The translations under genes were made by a program, and so were the position numbers. The notes under the pieces were generated by a model. The model saw only the letters and a list, made by a program, of their open reading frames with translations, was not told the DNA's origin and did not search any database. Below are positions 16,605 to 26,277 of a stretch of 64,000 nucleotides of DNA, one piece after another; the first letter of the stretch is position 1, and each line of letters opens with the position of its first letter. This DNA is from a bacterium (GTDB taxonomy: Bacteria; SAR324; XYD2-FULL-50-16), in the NCBI GenBank assembly GCA_024275165.1, contig JAJRZQ010000038.1, positions 113,649 to 177,648 of the forward strand. Direction: 5' to 3'.

Positions 16605-17156
16605 ATGAAGCTTATTGTCGGCCTGGGCAACCCGGGAAAAGAGTACCACGAAAGCTTTCATAATGCGGGTTTCATGGTTTTAGACGCTCTCGCAGAAGAA
16701 TTGCCTCTCGCGACTTGGCAAGAAAAGTTCAAAGGGCTGACTTTGAAGGCTTCTCTTCAAGGTAGGCCCTTTGTTTGTTTAAAGCCTTTAACCTATATGA
16801 ATCTCAGCGGTCAATCCGTAGTGGCCTGCATGAATTTTTACAAGTTCACCGTGCAAAATTTGCTGGTTGTCAGTGATGACATGGACCTAGAATTAGGTCG
16901 TTTGCGTTTTCGCGAAAAGGGCGGCCATGGGGGGCACAACGGTTTGAGAAATATTATTGAGCTGCTGGGAACCCCCAATTTTGCCCGTCTAAAAGTCGGG
17001 ATTGGGCGGCCACGGGGAAAGGAAACGGTGGGCCATGTTTTGGGGAAACCCAAAGGGGAACAAAGGGACGCTTTTTTGACCTCCATCGGCAAAACAGCGG
17101 AATACATCAAGGAATTTATCGAAGGAAGGGCGCTACATATTGAGCCTGAGGCATAA
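16605..17156 (+). CDS. pth: Peptidyl-tRNA hydrolase
   Basis: 183 residues beginning MKLIVGLGNPGKEYHESFHNAGF, which contains the conserved Asn and the catalytic His of the family (HNAGF). KPLTYMNLSGQSV and the DDMDLELGRLRFREKGGHGGHNGLR region complete the active site. It frees tRNA from drop-off peptidyl-tRNA. GAGGG precedes the start, and ychF begins four bases after its stop. Confidence 0.96.
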   Translation: MKLIVGLGNPGKEYHESFHNAGFMVLDALAEELPLATWQEKFKGLTLKASLQGRPFVCLKPLTYMNLSGQSVVACMNFYKFTVQNLLVVSDDMDLELGRLRFREKGGHGGHNGLRNIIELLGTPNFARLKVGIGRPRGKETVGHVLGKPKGEQRDAFLTSIGKTAEYIKEFIEGRALHIEPEA

Positions 17157-17159
17157 ACA

Positions 17160-18251
17160 ATGGGAATGGAAGTCGGTATTGTGGGCCTGCCCAATGTAGG
17201 CAAGTCAACTTTGTATCAAGCGATTACCGCGGCTCCGGCAGAAGCGGCCAATTATCCATTTTGCACCATTGAGCCCAATACGGGGGTGGTCAATGTGCCG
17301 GACCCGCGGTTGAATAAACTCGCGGAGATTTTTCAACCCCAAAGAACCCTGCCCAATATCTTAAAACTCATCGATATTGCCGGTTTAGTGCGTGGGGCCA
17401 GCAAGGGCGAGGGCTTAGGGAATAAGTTTCTAAGTCACATCCGTCAAGTGGACGCCGTGGCGCACTTGGTTCGTTGCTTTGAAGACGACAATATCATTCA
17501 TGTGGAAGGGCGTATTGACCCTTTGGGAGATATCGAACTCATCAACACCGAACTCGTTTTAGCTGATTTAGAGCAGGTTGAGCGCAAGCTTGAGCGCACG
17601 GTCAAGCAGTCGAAGGGAGATAAAAAAATCGCGGCGCAAATTCCCTTGCTGAAACGGCTCGCCGCGCATCTAGGCGAGGGGCTCATGGCGCATACTTTTG
17701 CGGTGAATACCGACGAGCAACCAACCTTGGATGAATTGCAACTGATCAGCGCAAAGCCTTATTTTTATGTGATCAATGTCAATGAAGACGAATTGACCAC
17801 CACAACCTTTTTAGAGCAAAAGGTTGTGGACTTGGCGAAAAAAGAAGGGGTGCGTACGGTAAAGATCTGCTGCAAGCTCGAAGCGGAGTTGGCCGAGATG
17901 GAAGCAGAAGAGCGGCACAGTTTTTTAGACGAATTGGGGATTGATACCACAGGGTTGGAACAAATGATTCAAGAGGGGTTTCGCTTGCTCCAGCAAATCT
18001 CTTTTTTTACGGCAGGCGAAAAGGAAGTTCGCGCCTGGAATGTGAATCAAGGGGCAAAAGCCCCGGAAGCAGCGGGAAAAATCCATTCGGATATGCAGCG
18101 CGGCTTTATACGAGCCGAGGTTTACCATTACAACGATGTGGTCGAACTCGGCGGAGAGGCACAGGTGAAAGAGGCAGGCAGGCTGCGTACAGAAGGCAAG
18201 GATTACCTTGTTCAAGACGGAGACCTCATGCACTTTCGCTTTAATGTCTGA
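17160..18251 (+). CDS. ychF: Redox-regulated ATPase YchF (OBG-family)
   Basis: 363 residues. The P-loop GLPNVGKST is at 9-17, the DIAG switch at about 70-75, and N-V-N-E (NVNEDE) occupies the G4 position in place of NKxD, the substitution that gives YchF/OLA1 its ATP preference. The C-terminal TGS domain includes FTAGEKEVRAWNV and the ending LMHFRFNV. It binds ribosomes and is linked to stress and iron responses. Here it sits between pth and rpsF. Confidence 0.95.
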   Translation: MGMEVGIVGLPNVGKSTLYQAITAAPAEAANYPFCTIEPNTGVVNVPDPRLNKLAEIFQPQRTLPNILKLIDIAGLVRGASKGEGLGNKFLSHIRQVDAVAHLVRCFEDDNIIHVEGRIDPLGDIELINTELVLADLEQVERKLERTVKQSKGDKKIAAQIPLLKRLAAHLGEGLMAHTFAVNTDEQPTLDELQLISAKPYFYVINVNEDELTTTTFLEQKVVDLAKKEGVRTVKICCKLEAELAEMEAEERHSFLDELGIDTTGLEQMIQEGFRLLQQISFFTAGEKEVRAWNVNQGAKAPEAAGKIHSDMQRGFIRAEVYHYNDVVELGGEAQVKEAGRLRTEGKDYLVQDGDLMHFRFNV

Positions 18252-18302
18252 TCCTTGCCTAAAGACATTCCGTTTTTAGGCTTTTAACCGAAAGGAGATG
18301 GA

Positions 18303-18677
18303 ATGAACAACCATTATGAAATGCTCTTGATTACCGATGGCGCCTTGGCTGCTGAGGAGCACCAAGCCTTGGTAAAAAAGATCGAAGATGTGGCCACCAA
18401 AAGCGGTGGTGTCATCGACGGCGAGGTCTCTTGGGGCCGCCGCAAGCTTGCCTATGAGATGCGCAAGAGAAAATTCGGCAACTATGTCCTCATTTATTTG
18501 CAGGGAAACGGTACGGTGATTGAAGAAATCCGCAAACAAGCAGGATATGAAGAGCAGATTTTAAAGGTCTTTATTTTGTCGGTGAAAGATACGGCAAAGG
18601 CAAAAGAGAGTTTTGAAGCCTTGCTCGCCGACCCCAAAAAGACCGCTAAACTGATGACTGAATCCGTAGGAGCTTAA
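18303..18677 (+). CDS. rpsF: Small ribosomal subunit protein bS6
   Basis: 124 residues with the S6 ferredoxin-like fold motifs: [12 protein letters not shown], then [23 protein letters not shown] strong AAGGAG site precedes the ATG. S6 pairs with S18 on the 30S platform; rpsR follows after one base. Confidence 0.95.
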   Translation: MNNHYEMLLITDGALAAEEHQALVKKIEDVATKSGGVIDGEVSWGRRKLAYEMRKRKFGNYVLIYLQGNGTVIEEIRKQAGYEEQILKVFILSVKDTAKAKESFEALLADPKKTAKLMTESVGA

Positions 18678-18678
18678 G

Positions 18679-18972
18679 ATGCCTAAAAAACGCAAGAAAA
18701 AAAATTACGCTGAGCGCGCGGCTCATCGCGAATGCCCGGTACAAAAAGCGGGTGTTACCCAATTCGATTACAAGGATATCGAGTTTTTAAAGCTCTTTAT
18801 TACCTCCAAGGGGAAAATTATCCCTCGCCGTATCAGCGGCTTGGCTGCTCGGACCCAGACTAAATTGACCGAGGCGATCAAGCAGGCGCGCAACGCAGGT
18901 CTGTTGAGTTTTTCCGAAGGCTATATCGAGCAAAACGACGAGAGCCAAGAACATTCCCACCAGAGGAGATAA
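18679..18972 (+). CDS. rpsR: Small ribosomal subunit protein bS18
   Basis: 97 residues, longer than the usual 75. The core [10 protein letters not shown]-like segment (here [21 protein letters not shown]) and [21 protein letters not shown] identify it. Extra residues sit at the basic N-terminus ([17 protein letters not shown]) and the C-terminal tail. Two bases separate it from rplI. Confidence 0.95.
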   Translation: MPKKRKKKNYAERAAHRECPVQKAGVTQFDYKDIEFLKLFITSKGKIIPRRISGLAARTQTKLTEAIKQARNAGLLSFSEGYIEQNDESQEHSHQRR

Positions 18973-18974
18973 GC

Positions 18975-19502
18975 ATGAAGATTATCTTGAAACAAGACAT
19001 CTATAAGCTCGGCTCTTTAGGGGACGAGGTCAATGTCAAGGCGGGGTACGCGCGTAATTTTTTGATTCCCCAAGGGGCTGCCGTGCCGGTGACCAAGGCG
19101 AATCAAAAATTGATCGCCCACCAACGCTCTTTACTTGCCCAAAAACGCCAAACCGCGATTGACGAGGCAAAAGCCTTGGGCGCGAAGTTGCAAGATGCCA
19201 ACTTGGTCTTTAAGGTAAAAGCCGGTGAAAGCGGGAAACTCTTTGGCTCGGTTACCACCAAGCAGATTATTGAAGCGCTGCATGAAAAGGGGATTGATCT
19301 GAGCAAAAAAGTCGTTCAGTTGGCCTTGCCCATCAAACAGGTGGGGACATTCAGCCTGATGGCCAAACTCCACACCGAGGTGGCTTGCGAGTTTTCGGTT
19401 AAGGTCGAGGGGGAGGCCGTGGTTGCGCCCCAAGAAGCGACAGAGGAACTTAAAGCCGAGCCTGAAGCGGAAGAAGTAAAAGTGGAAGAAAAAGCGGAAT
19501 AG
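18975..19502 (+). CDS. rplI: Large ribosomal subunit protein bL9
   Basis: 175 residues. The N-terminal domain MKIILKQDIYKLGSLGDEV and VKAGYARNFLIPQGAA are diagnostic, followed by the long connecting helix and the C-terminal domain. The last 25 residues are a Glu/Ala/Lys-rich acidic extension beyond the usual 149-residue end. A GAGGAG site overlaps the end of rpsR. Confidence 0.95.
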   Translation: MKIILKQDIYKLGSLGDEVNVKAGYARNFLIPQGAAVPVTKANQKLIAHQRSLLAQKRQTAIDEAKALGAKLQDANLVFKVKAGESGKLFGSVTTKQIIEALHEKGIDLSKKVVQLALPIKQVGTFSLMAKLHTEVACEFSVKVEGEAVVAPQEATEELKAEPEAEEVKVEEKAE

Positions 19503-19513
19503 ATTTTTCGAAA

Positions 19514-19552
19514 TGGGATGCCTCCGGTGGCCTGTCCACCGGAGGCATCCCA
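19514..19552. other. Perfect 17-bp hairpin downstream of rplI
   Basis: TGGGATGCCTCCGGTGG (19514-19530) and its exact complement (19536-19552) enclose a CCTGT loop. It starts 12 bases after the rplI stop. No U-tract follows on the plus strand, so it is more likely a transcript-stabilising or processing stem than a terminator. The stem is longer and more perfect than needed for termination. Confidence 0.7.
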
Positions 19553-19740
19553 CAAAACCCCAAGCGGGGCCTGCCGTAAAAAGCTTATTGAATCAACCCG
19601 TCCGGTTCGGAAGGCTGTATATGCCCCCTGAATCTTATACCCACCCCCCCAAAAAAAATTCAAACAGCTTCCTTGTGATTTCCGCTTCTTGCCTTGCAAG
19701 GAAGGCGCAAAGGGCTCGGATACTTTCTCCTCCTTTAAAC

Positions 19741-19800
19741 AACAAACCCCGCTCAAGGCGGGGTTTGTTGGTCAACTGAACCCGCTGCAAGCGGGTTTTT
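19741..19800. terminator. Tandem terminator hairpins between convergent rplI and aclA
   Basis: Hairpin one: AACAAACCCCGC (19741-19752) pairs with GCGGGGTTTGTT (19758-19769). Hairpin two: AACCCGC (19779-19785) pairs with GCGGGTT (19791-19797) and is followed by TTT on the plus strand. Together they should end both the ribosomal-protein transcript and the acl transcript coming from the other side. The 188 bases between the 17-bp hairpin and hairpin one hold nothing I recognise. Confidence 0.75.
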
Positions 19801-19812
19801 CACTCTGAGTCC

Positions 19813-22539
19813 TTAGACCACAAAGCTAAGTTGGCCGGCCGGGGTGCGGCAATCCATGTCCGTGCCGCGGGCGCGATGATCGCATACTTCAGCGGCCGTA
19901 CCCACCATGCGGGCAAACAAGAACATGATAAAGACGATATCTTGCATCTCGCTCTCTTGAATCTTCCCGGCTTGCATGTCCTTCCATAAGAGATCTAAGC
20001 TGATGGTGGCAATGACCGCGTCGATGTTGACGCAAAAGATGTTTTTGGTCGCCCCGACGGCAAAGAGTTCTTCCACCAAATAGTGGTAGAACTCTTGGAA
20101 GGGGTTGACGGTACCGCGTTTTTCAAAGAGGCCCCAGATGAAATCTTCCCTGGGATCGATGTTTTTTGGCTTGTCTTTAAAAACAGGGTGGTTGACGCAG
20201 GGGATTTTTTCATAGTTCATGTTCCCTTCCAGTTTCGCCTGCTTTTTGTACTGATTCCACTGGTCTGCCCTATGGTGGGCCAACTGCTTTAACTTCTCTG
20301 TTTTTTCCTTACTGTCAGTTGTATAGGGATTGAAGTCCTTAAAGACATCCATTAAAAAAGCAACCGCCTCAAAGCCGTTCCCCCCATGGGCAATGCCCGT
20401 GTTGGTCATAAAGCCGGCATAGGTCACGCTGATGTTGTTTTTGGCGCTGACGCTTTCTTTGGCCCCCTTGGCGCTGATCGTCCCTGGGCCGTTGGTGATG
20501 GTCAGGTTCAACATGGCGTTGAGGGCAAAGACCTCGTTCTCTTTCCCTTCGCGGTTAAAGAGGATTTGAAACAAGCTCTCGGTGTAATCCCTGTCGAGTA
20601 CCTTTGGCTCGGCCATGCTGTGCAGGGCGGCCCAGTGGGCATTTTCAGCGGGCTTTGCCGGGGCGGATGCCACGATGATCCCGAACATACTCAAATGAGT
20701 GCCTATTTCCACCGCGTTTTTGCGGGTAATGCGGCGGCCGGTTACGCTCTTCCATTCTAAGGTTAAGAGGCTCGCGGCCAAGGCCAGAGAAAGAGCGCAG
20801 AGGGCGCTGTTTTTTTCTAAGGCGGCGGCGGCATAGGCGGTAAAGAGGTTTTCCACCCCTTTTTCCCTGCCGATGGTCAAAAGGTGCTGGGCAATGGCTT
20901 TTTGTTTTTCACTGTTTTCACATTGGGCCAAGTCCACCGACTGGGCCAATAACTCGTCCAATTTAGAGCTGTTTAAACTCACATCGTTGCCGGTGCGGAC
21001 ATAAAATAAATCAATCAAGCTGTTGATGTTTTTCTCAACGGCCTTGATCTGGTCGTTCTGCCCCGCGAGTAAGACTTCTGCGGCAATGTAGGCATTGGGA
21101 GTGGCGTGATTGGCTCGGCCTTTTTGGCTGGTCGACATATCCTCGGCAGCCAAAGCGATATAGGCGTTTAATAAGGCGTTGCCCAGTTTGTGTTCGGCAT
21201 CGGTCGGCATGACCCTGGTCAGGGCAAAGATCGCTGACTTGCCATAGGGGTATTCGACCAATTCGAGTAAGGGTTTGCCGTAAAGCTCGGTCACCTGGGT
21301 CGCGGGGTTCATCATGGTCGCGCCGGAGCGGTTGCGCATCCCTTCCCGGGGCAACTGCGCGCCCACTTGCCGAGAAACCTTTTCAATCTGCTCATCGTAA
21401 GGAGAAACGGCCTTGACGGCAGTCAGGTTTAAGCTTTCGGGGTAGTTGATATCGTGATGATTTGAAAACCAGGGTTTGAGGCTCAAGTCGCCTAGGGGCT
21501 CAAAATCGGGCTCTTGCCCCAACTCCTTTAAGACAGCGGCAACAGCGCCGGGAACATCTTGAATGCTGGCGATGCGCACCCCTTTTTTGGAAACGGTTGG
21601 ATTTTTTTCGCTAAAAAGCCCGACCCCCGTGAAGGCGTCAAACCAACCTTCCTTGCTTTCGGCGTCGTCCCCGCCGCCAGCCATGGCCCCGGCGTGGCCG
21701 CAAGCGCGGCTGAGGTTGTTTTTCCAGCGCCCGGTAACGCAGGCAATGATGGGCTTGGTGAATTTCAATTCCCCACTGGCAATCATGTCCAAGGCGACTT
21801 TTTCGTAATATCCGCCGGGCTCAATGTAGCAGAGAACCGCTTTGGTGCGGGGGTCGTTTTCCGCGCAATAGAGAAACTCGGCAAAGCCGAAGTGGATGAT
21901 GACATCCTTGCCCGAGGAAAGCACGGTACTGGTGCCATAACCGGCGACCTTCAGGTATTCGGTCATGGTGGTGGAAAAGTTGCCGGAATTGGAGTAAACG
22001 GCAATGGAGCCGGGTTTTAGGGTTTCTTCGGGTTTGTCTCCCCCCAACGCGCCCCCGACCCGTACCTGATCGTGGGCGTTGGCAATGCCTAAACAGTTGG
22101 CCCCAAAGACATCTACCCCTCGCTGTTGAGCGCCGTAACGGATCATCTTCGCGTCGTAAACGCTCACCTTTTCAGTTAAGATGATGATTTTTTTTAAGCC
22201 TTTATTGTTGGCGCAGAGTTCGGCCACCGCGTGATTGACCGCGGTTGGAGGCAGATAAATCACCCCGGTGTCAAACTCAATCCCTGCGTCAATGACTTCT
22301 TTAACCGAGCCAAAAACGGGGACATTGCCAATGGGGGTTTCCATCTCGCTGCCGCTGCGGCCATATTGCACCCCGGCGACGACATTTCCCCCTGAATAGG
22401 CGTGACTGGTGGGGGTGACGGATTTGGACTCTCCACCCAAAATATTCATTACACAGACCCGGGTGTTTTTATTCGCCAGGTCTTCTAAATTATTGACCCC
22501 GACAAAAAACGGAAAGGGGTGTTTATTCTTTGCGTTCAT
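19813..22539 (-). CDS. aclA: ATP-citrate lyase, large catalytic subunit (long, type II-like form)
   Basis: 908 residues, well beyond the ~610 of Chlorobium AclA. Residues 1-340 are a succinyl-CoA-synthetase-alpha-like CoA ligase module with the phosphohistidine at His282 in CGHAGAMAGGG. From about 390 to the end there is a citrate-synthase-like module large enough to be nearly full length; its catalytic triad is visible as His718 (GIAHGGN), His784 (VNHPVFK) and Asp840 (VNIDAV), and the terminal RTPAGQL is CoA-binding-like. With the small subunit it cleaves citrate with ATP and CoA to acetyl-CoA and oxaloacetate, the key step of the reductive TCA cycle. It starts 31 bases after the small-subunit stop. 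Confidence 0.85.
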   Translation of the reverse strand: MNAKNKHPFPFFVGVNNLEDLANKNTRVCVMNILGGESKSVTPTSHAYSGGNVVAGVQYGRSGSEMETPIGNVPVFGSVKEVIDAGIEFDTGVIYLPPTAVNHAVAELCANNKGLKKIIILTEKVSVYDAKMIRYGAQQRGVDVFGANCLGIANAHDQVRVGGALGGDKPEETLKPGSIAVYSNSGNFSTTMTEYLKVAGYGTSTVLSSGKDVIIHFGFAEFLYCAENDPRTKAVLCYIEPGGYYEKVALDMIASGELKFTKPIIACVTGRWKNNLSRACGHAGAMAGGGDDAESKEGWFDAFTGVGLFSEKNPTVSKKGVRIASIQDVPGAVAAVLKELGQEPDFEPLGDLSLKPWFSNHHDINYPESLNLTAVKAVSPYDEQIEKVSRQVGAQLPREGMRNRSGATMMNPATQVTELYGKPLLELVEYPYGKSAIFALTRVMPTDAEHKLGNALLNAYIALAAEDMSTSQKGRANHATPNAYIAAEVLLAGQNDQIKAVEKNINSLIDLFYVRTGNDVSLNSSKLDELLAQSVDLAQCENSEKQKAIAQHLLTIGREKGVENLFTAYAAAALEKNSALCALSLALAASLLTLEWKSVTGRRITRKNAVEIGTHLSMFGIIVASAPAKPAENAHWAALHSMAEPKVLDRDYTESLFQILFNREGKENEVFALNAMLNLTITNGPGTISAKGAKESVSAKNNISVTYAGFMTNTGIAHGGNGFEAVAFLMDVFKDFNPYTTDSKEKTEKLKQLAHHRADQWNQYKKQAKLEGNMNYEKIPCVNHPVFKDKPKNIDPREDFIWGLFEKRGTVNPFQEFYHYLVEELFAVGATKNIFCVNIDAVIATISLDLLWKDMQAGKIQESEMQDIVFIMFLFARMVGTAAEVCDHRARGTDMDCRTPAGQLSFVV

Positions 22540-22570
22540 GCGACTCCTTATGCCTTTTTATCTCGTTGGG

Positions 22571-23818
22571 TTATTGTTTGTTCTGCTGCTCTGCCAGCCA
22601 ATGATCTAATTGCAGGGCATAGTTCAGTACGCCAATCATAGAAGAATCATGCCCGAAGAACTGATAGGGAACCCTGAGGTTGTCCAAGACATCCCTTCCA
22701 TAAGCCATCCCCTGGATTACATTGGGGCCGCCGCGACCGACAACGACATGGACATTGGGGTTTAAATGGATGTATTCTTTTAAGCTATCGAAGATCGCTT
22801 TTAAGGTGACAAAGATATCGGTGTTGTTTGCCTTGCCGCCAATAACTAAGATAACCCTAGCTTGCTTTAACCAATGTTTAAAGGTGATGTCGGCAATGGA
22901 TTTCATTTTAGCGTAAGGGGGGTTGCCTCCAAAATCAGAAGAAATAATGGCTCCGGTGCCTAAGGTTTCGGTGGCCGCGCTGTTGGCGCCACCGCCGAAC
23001 ATAAAGGGGAGGATGCTGCCTTGCGGGTTGAGTTCAACCACATCCGATTGCCCCTGGTAGGTACGAAGGAGGTTGATCTCTGCCTCAAACTCGGTGAAAT
23101 CGACACTGAAAATCTCTTCGGGGAAGCCGAGACGGGCAACCGCCGGGTTGTCTTGGTCAAATTGAGCTTTGATATCGCAGGCAACCGGGGTGTAGCGGCC
23201 TTTTTTGTCTTTTTGCATGCGGATGGGGTTTAATTCCAGCACGGTCAAACCGTAGTTGTCATAGAGTTGCCACAGCTTAGGCAGGTGCTGCACTAAGGGG
23301 CTGATATATTCTTTAGGGCAACCGAGGTCAATTAAGGCGTCATTGATATGAAAGGATTTCACCCCCGTGGTGGGATTAAAAACGATAATTCGCTTATCCG
23401 AGTCGGGTAGGTCTTCTACTTCCACCCCGCCTTTATGGGTGATCAACATGACCGGGCAGCGGTGGATGGTGGAAACGGAGATGTTAACATAGATCTCCGC
23501 CTCCGAGGGAATAAATTCTTCAAAGGTAACGCCGTTCGCCTGAACGCTGTGATTGCCAGAGATATGCTTGGCGAAAAAGAGGTCATGCTTTGCCTGTTGG
23601 GCCTCATAGACATTATTGCAGACGCGCACTAGGCCTGCTTTGCCTTTTTTGCCCACCCCGCCTAAAAATACAGGTTTCACCACTGTTTTTTTGGCCGGAG
23701 AGGCCGCAATGAGCTGGCTAATCTCCTCATTGGAGGCTTCTTCATGAAGCACTCTCGCAGCGGGGAAATTGACCAGTTCCAGTAACTGTCTGCCCCATCT
23801 CATACCGGTTAATTGCAT
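22571..23818 (-). CDS. aclB: ATP-citrate lyase, small ATP-grasp subunit
   Basis: 415 residues. An ATP-grasp fold (about 1-240, with KPVFLGGVGKKGKAGLV and the metal/nucleotide segment LELNPIRM) is followed by a SCS-beta-like ligase domain with FMFGGGANSAATETLGTGA and VVVGRGGPNVIQGM. Equivalent to the N-terminal third of eukaryotic ACLY and to AclB of Chlorobium. It phosphorylates the His282 of the large subunit and binds citrate. First gene of the operon; a good promoter lies about 55 bases upstream of its start. Confidence 0.87.
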   Translation of the reverse strand: MQLTGMRWGRQLLELVNFPAARVLHEEASNEEISQLIAASPAKKTVVKPVFLGGVGKKGKAGLVRVCNNVYEAQQAKHDLFFAKHISGNHSVQANGVTFEEFIPSEAEIYVNISVSTIHRCPVMLITHKGGVEVEDLPDSDKRIIVFNPTTGVKSFHINDALIDLGCPKEYISPLVQHLPKLWQLYDNYGLTVLELNPIRMQKDKKGRYTPVACDIKAQFDQDNPAVARLGFPEEIFSVDFTEFEAEINLLRTYQGQSDVVELNPQGSILPFMFGGGANSAATETLGTGAIISSDFGGNPPYAKMKSIADITFKHWLKQARVILVIGGKANNTDIFVTLKAIFDSLKEYIHLNPNVHVVVGRGGPNVIQGMAYGRDVLDNLRVPYQFFGHDSSMIGVLNYALQLDHWLAEQQNKQ

Positions 23819-23874
23819 TGCTTCCTCTTTAGTATTCAGCTAAGAAAGTTAGAAAGTCTAAGGGGTTCCCCTGT

Positions 23875-23903
23875 GTTATAATCTCAACCGCCAAGTCTTG
23901 CAA
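23875..23903 (-). promoter_or_regulatory. Sigma-70 promoter of the acl operon
   Basis: On the minus strand TTGCAA (23898-23903) and TATAAC (23875-23880) are separated by exactly 17 bases. The -10 matches 5 of 6 and the -35 4 of 6. The expected start gives a leader of roughly 50 bases before the aclB ATG at 23818. This suggests acl is transcribed independently of hppA. Confidence 0.55.
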
Positions 23904-23963
23904 AGCGGGTCATAAATCGACTCCATTCCTTACCTGATCAAGAGAAATTTGCAAACCGCTTTT

Positions 23964-24002
23964 TTTAAAAAAAGGGGGAGGGGAAAGGGGGCTGAGGCCC
24001 CC
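23964..24002 (-). terminator. Possible terminator after hppA
   Basis: Directly after the hppA stop on the minus strand, GGGGGC (complement of 23997-24002) pairs with GCCCCC (complement of 23987-23992) around a four-base loop. A pyrimidine tract TTTCCCCTCCCCC and then seven T follow, so the U-run is displaced from the stem. Weak intrinsic terminator at best. Confidence 0.4.
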
Positions 24003-24009
24003 GGCGGGG

Positions 24010-26154
24010 CTAGCCTAAAAGGCCGCCGTAATTTACGAAAAAGGGGACAAAGACCAAGCTTAAAATCGCTTGTAGTTTGAGCAGAATATTTAAACTCGGC
24101 CCGGAGGTGTCTTTTAGGGGGTCCCCAACCGTGTCGCCAACCACCGCCGCTTTGTGGGTTTCTGTCCCCTTGCCGCCGAGGTTGCCTTTTTCGATGTATT
24201 TTTTCGCGTTATCCCAGGCGCCTCCAGAATTACTGGAGGAAATCGCCATTACTCCGCCGCAAACCAAACTGCCTGCCAAAACCCCGGCCAAGGCCTGAAT
24301 GCCAAAAATAAAACCCACCCCCAAGGGGGTGCAGATGATCAAGGCGGCGGGGGCGATGGTTTTAATCAAGGCGGCCCGGGTCGAAATGGCCACGCATTGT
24401 TTATAGTCCGGTTCGGCGGTGCCTTCCATGATCCCCGGAATGGTTTTGAATTGGCGACGCACCTCGGTGATCATTTCCATGGCCGCTTGTCCTACCGCCT
24501 GCATGGTCATGGCGGAAAAAAGAAAGGGCAACAGAGCCCCGACGAACAATCCGGTTAAGACCATGGGGTCTAAAAGGTTGATGTTGGCTAAAATCCCTTC
24601 TTTGCCGTCTTCTTGCAATAGGCTGTCGGCTCGGGTTAAAAAGGCGGAAAATAAAGCCAAGCTGGTCAAAATCGCCGAGCCAATGGCAAAGCCCTTGCCA
24701 ATGGCCGCGGTGGTGTTGCCTGCCGCGTCCAACACATCGGTGCGCTCACGGATTTCAGGGCCCAGTTGCGCCATTTCGGCGATTCCTCCGGCATTGTCCG
24801 AGACCGGGCCATAGGCGTCAATGGTGAGCCCGATGATCAAGGTGCCCAGCATCCCCAAGGCAGCGATTGCGACCCCGTACATCCCCGCGAAGTGAAAGGG
24901 GACAAAGATGGCGATAATCAAGGCCAAGATGGGGCCCGCGGTAGAGTAATAACCCAAGGCCAGGCCCGCGATGATGTTGGTCGCCGCTCCGGTTTGGCTG
25001 GCCTGCGCGACATGGCGCACCGGCTTATAGTCATGGCTGGTATAGTATTCTGTAAAAAGCCCGATCACCAAACCGGCGATCAAACCCGACAAGACGCTAT
25101 AATAAACCCCCATGCTGCTGTATTCGGTCCCATTGATGACAAATCCCTCGGGCAAGGACCACTGTACCAAAAAGTAGAGCCCCAGCGCCATCAAGGCGGT
25201 GGAGAGGATCAGCATATTTTTTAAGGCGGGGGCCACGGAATCGGCATCTTTTACCTTGACGAACAAAAAGGTCAAGATCGCCACGGGAACCCCTAAGGCA
25301 GAGATTAAAATCGGCAGCATCATGGCGTTGATATCCCCGGCGAAGGCAATGGCCCCAATGACCAAAGCGGCGCAGGTGGATTCGGCGCAGGAACCAAAGA
25401 GATCGGCCCCCATGCCGGCTACATCCCCCACATTATCCCCCACATTATCGGCAATCACGGCCGGGTTGCGAGGGTCGTCTTCGGGGATGCCCGCTTCCAC
25501 CTTACCCACCAAATCGGCGCCTACATCAGCGGCTTTGGTGAAAATTCCTCCGCCCACCCGGGCGAACAAGGCGATGGAGCTGCCCCCTAAACCAAACCCG
25601 GCCATGACCTCCATCAAGATATGGTTGTGCAGGGGAAGGGCCAACTCAGGAAAGAGCATTTTCAACAGCAGATAGACAAAAACCAATCCATAGAGAGTCA
25701 AGGCGACAAGAGCAAAGCCCATGACCGCGCCGGAATTGAGGGCCACCTTAAAGGCCTCGGCGATTCCCGTTTTAGCGGCCCCGGCGGTGCGTACATTACC
25801 GGCGGTGGCGATGCGCATGCCGATATTCCCCGCTAGGATGGAGGTCAAGCAACCGATGATAAAACTTAAAGCAGTGGGAATACCCTCAGCGAGGCTGTCG
25901 GTATGGGGGTCGTCAATCAAAAAGACGATCACAAGAGAAAACAAGACCATATAGATGAACATGGCCTTATAGGATTGACCTAAAAAAGCCTTGGCCCCTT
26001 CGGCAATGGCGTGGTGAATCTTGATCATCCGCTTGGATTCGGCCTCATTGGTTGCCCCGGCGTCGAGGGGAATGGCAACAATGTTTTTGGCCTTGATTAA
26101 GGCAATGATGGCCGAAAGGGTAGAGAATGCTAAAATGAGCGCAATAGACTCCAT
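24010..26154 (-). CDS. hppA: Membrane-bound ion-translocating pyrophosphatase
   Basis: 714 residues, about 16 membrane helices. The substrate-site signature [14 protein letters not shown] plus [22 protein letters not shown] is complete, as is the C-terminal [19 protein letters not shown] motif. [16 protein letters not shown] has Ala where potassium-independent enzymes have Lys, so the enzyme should be K+-dependent. The H+ versus Na+ question is not settled by reading; the AESTCAALV segment after the second motif resembles H+-pumping relatives. It hydrolyses cytoplasmic PPi and pumps ions outward. Start supported by AGGAGA nine bases before ATG. It lies upstream of the ATP-citrate lyase operon on the same strand. 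Confidence 0.95.
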   Translation of the reverse strand: MESIALILAFSTLSAIIALIKAKNIVAIPLDAGATNEAESKRMIKIHHAIAEGAKAFLGQSYKAMFIYMVLFSLVIVFLIDDPHTDSLAEGIPTALSFIIGCLTSILAGNIGMRIATAGNVRTAGAAKTGIAEAFKVALNSGAVMGFALVALTLYGLVFVYLLLKMLFPELALPLHNHILMEVMAGFGLGGSSIALFARVGGGIFTKAADVGADLVGKVEAGIPEDDPRNPAVIADNVGDNVGDVAGMGADLFGSCAESTCAALVIGAIAFAGDINAMMLPILISALGVPVAILTFLFVKVKDADSVAPALKNMLILSTALMALGLYFLVQWSLPEGFVINGTEYSSMGVYYSVLSGLIAGLVIGLFTEYYTSHDYKPVRHVAQASQTGAATNIIAGLALGYYSTAGPILALIIAIFVPFHFAGMYGVAIAALGMLGTLIIGLTIDAYGPVSDNAGGIAEMAQLGPEIRERTDVLDAAGNTTAAIGKGFAIGSAILTSLALFSAFLTRADSLLQEDGKEGILANINLLDPMVLTGLFVGALLPFLFSAMTMQAVGQAAMEMITEVRRQFKTIPGIMEGTAEPDYKQCVAISTRAALIKTIAPAALIICTPLGVGFIFGIQALAGVLAGSLVCGGVMAISSSNSGGAWDNAKKYIEKGNLGGKGTETHKAAVVGDTVGDPLKDTSGPSLNILLKLQAILSLVFVPFFVNYGGLLG

Positions 26155-26277
26155 ACTTTATGATCTCCTGCTTTGTTAGGGGGGTTCAAGCTCAAGCTGA
26201 TTTTCATCACTAAGTAGCATAAAGGGCAACTTGCTGGCAAACCCGAACTGCTATTTTTTGCCGGGCAAAATAAAGAA

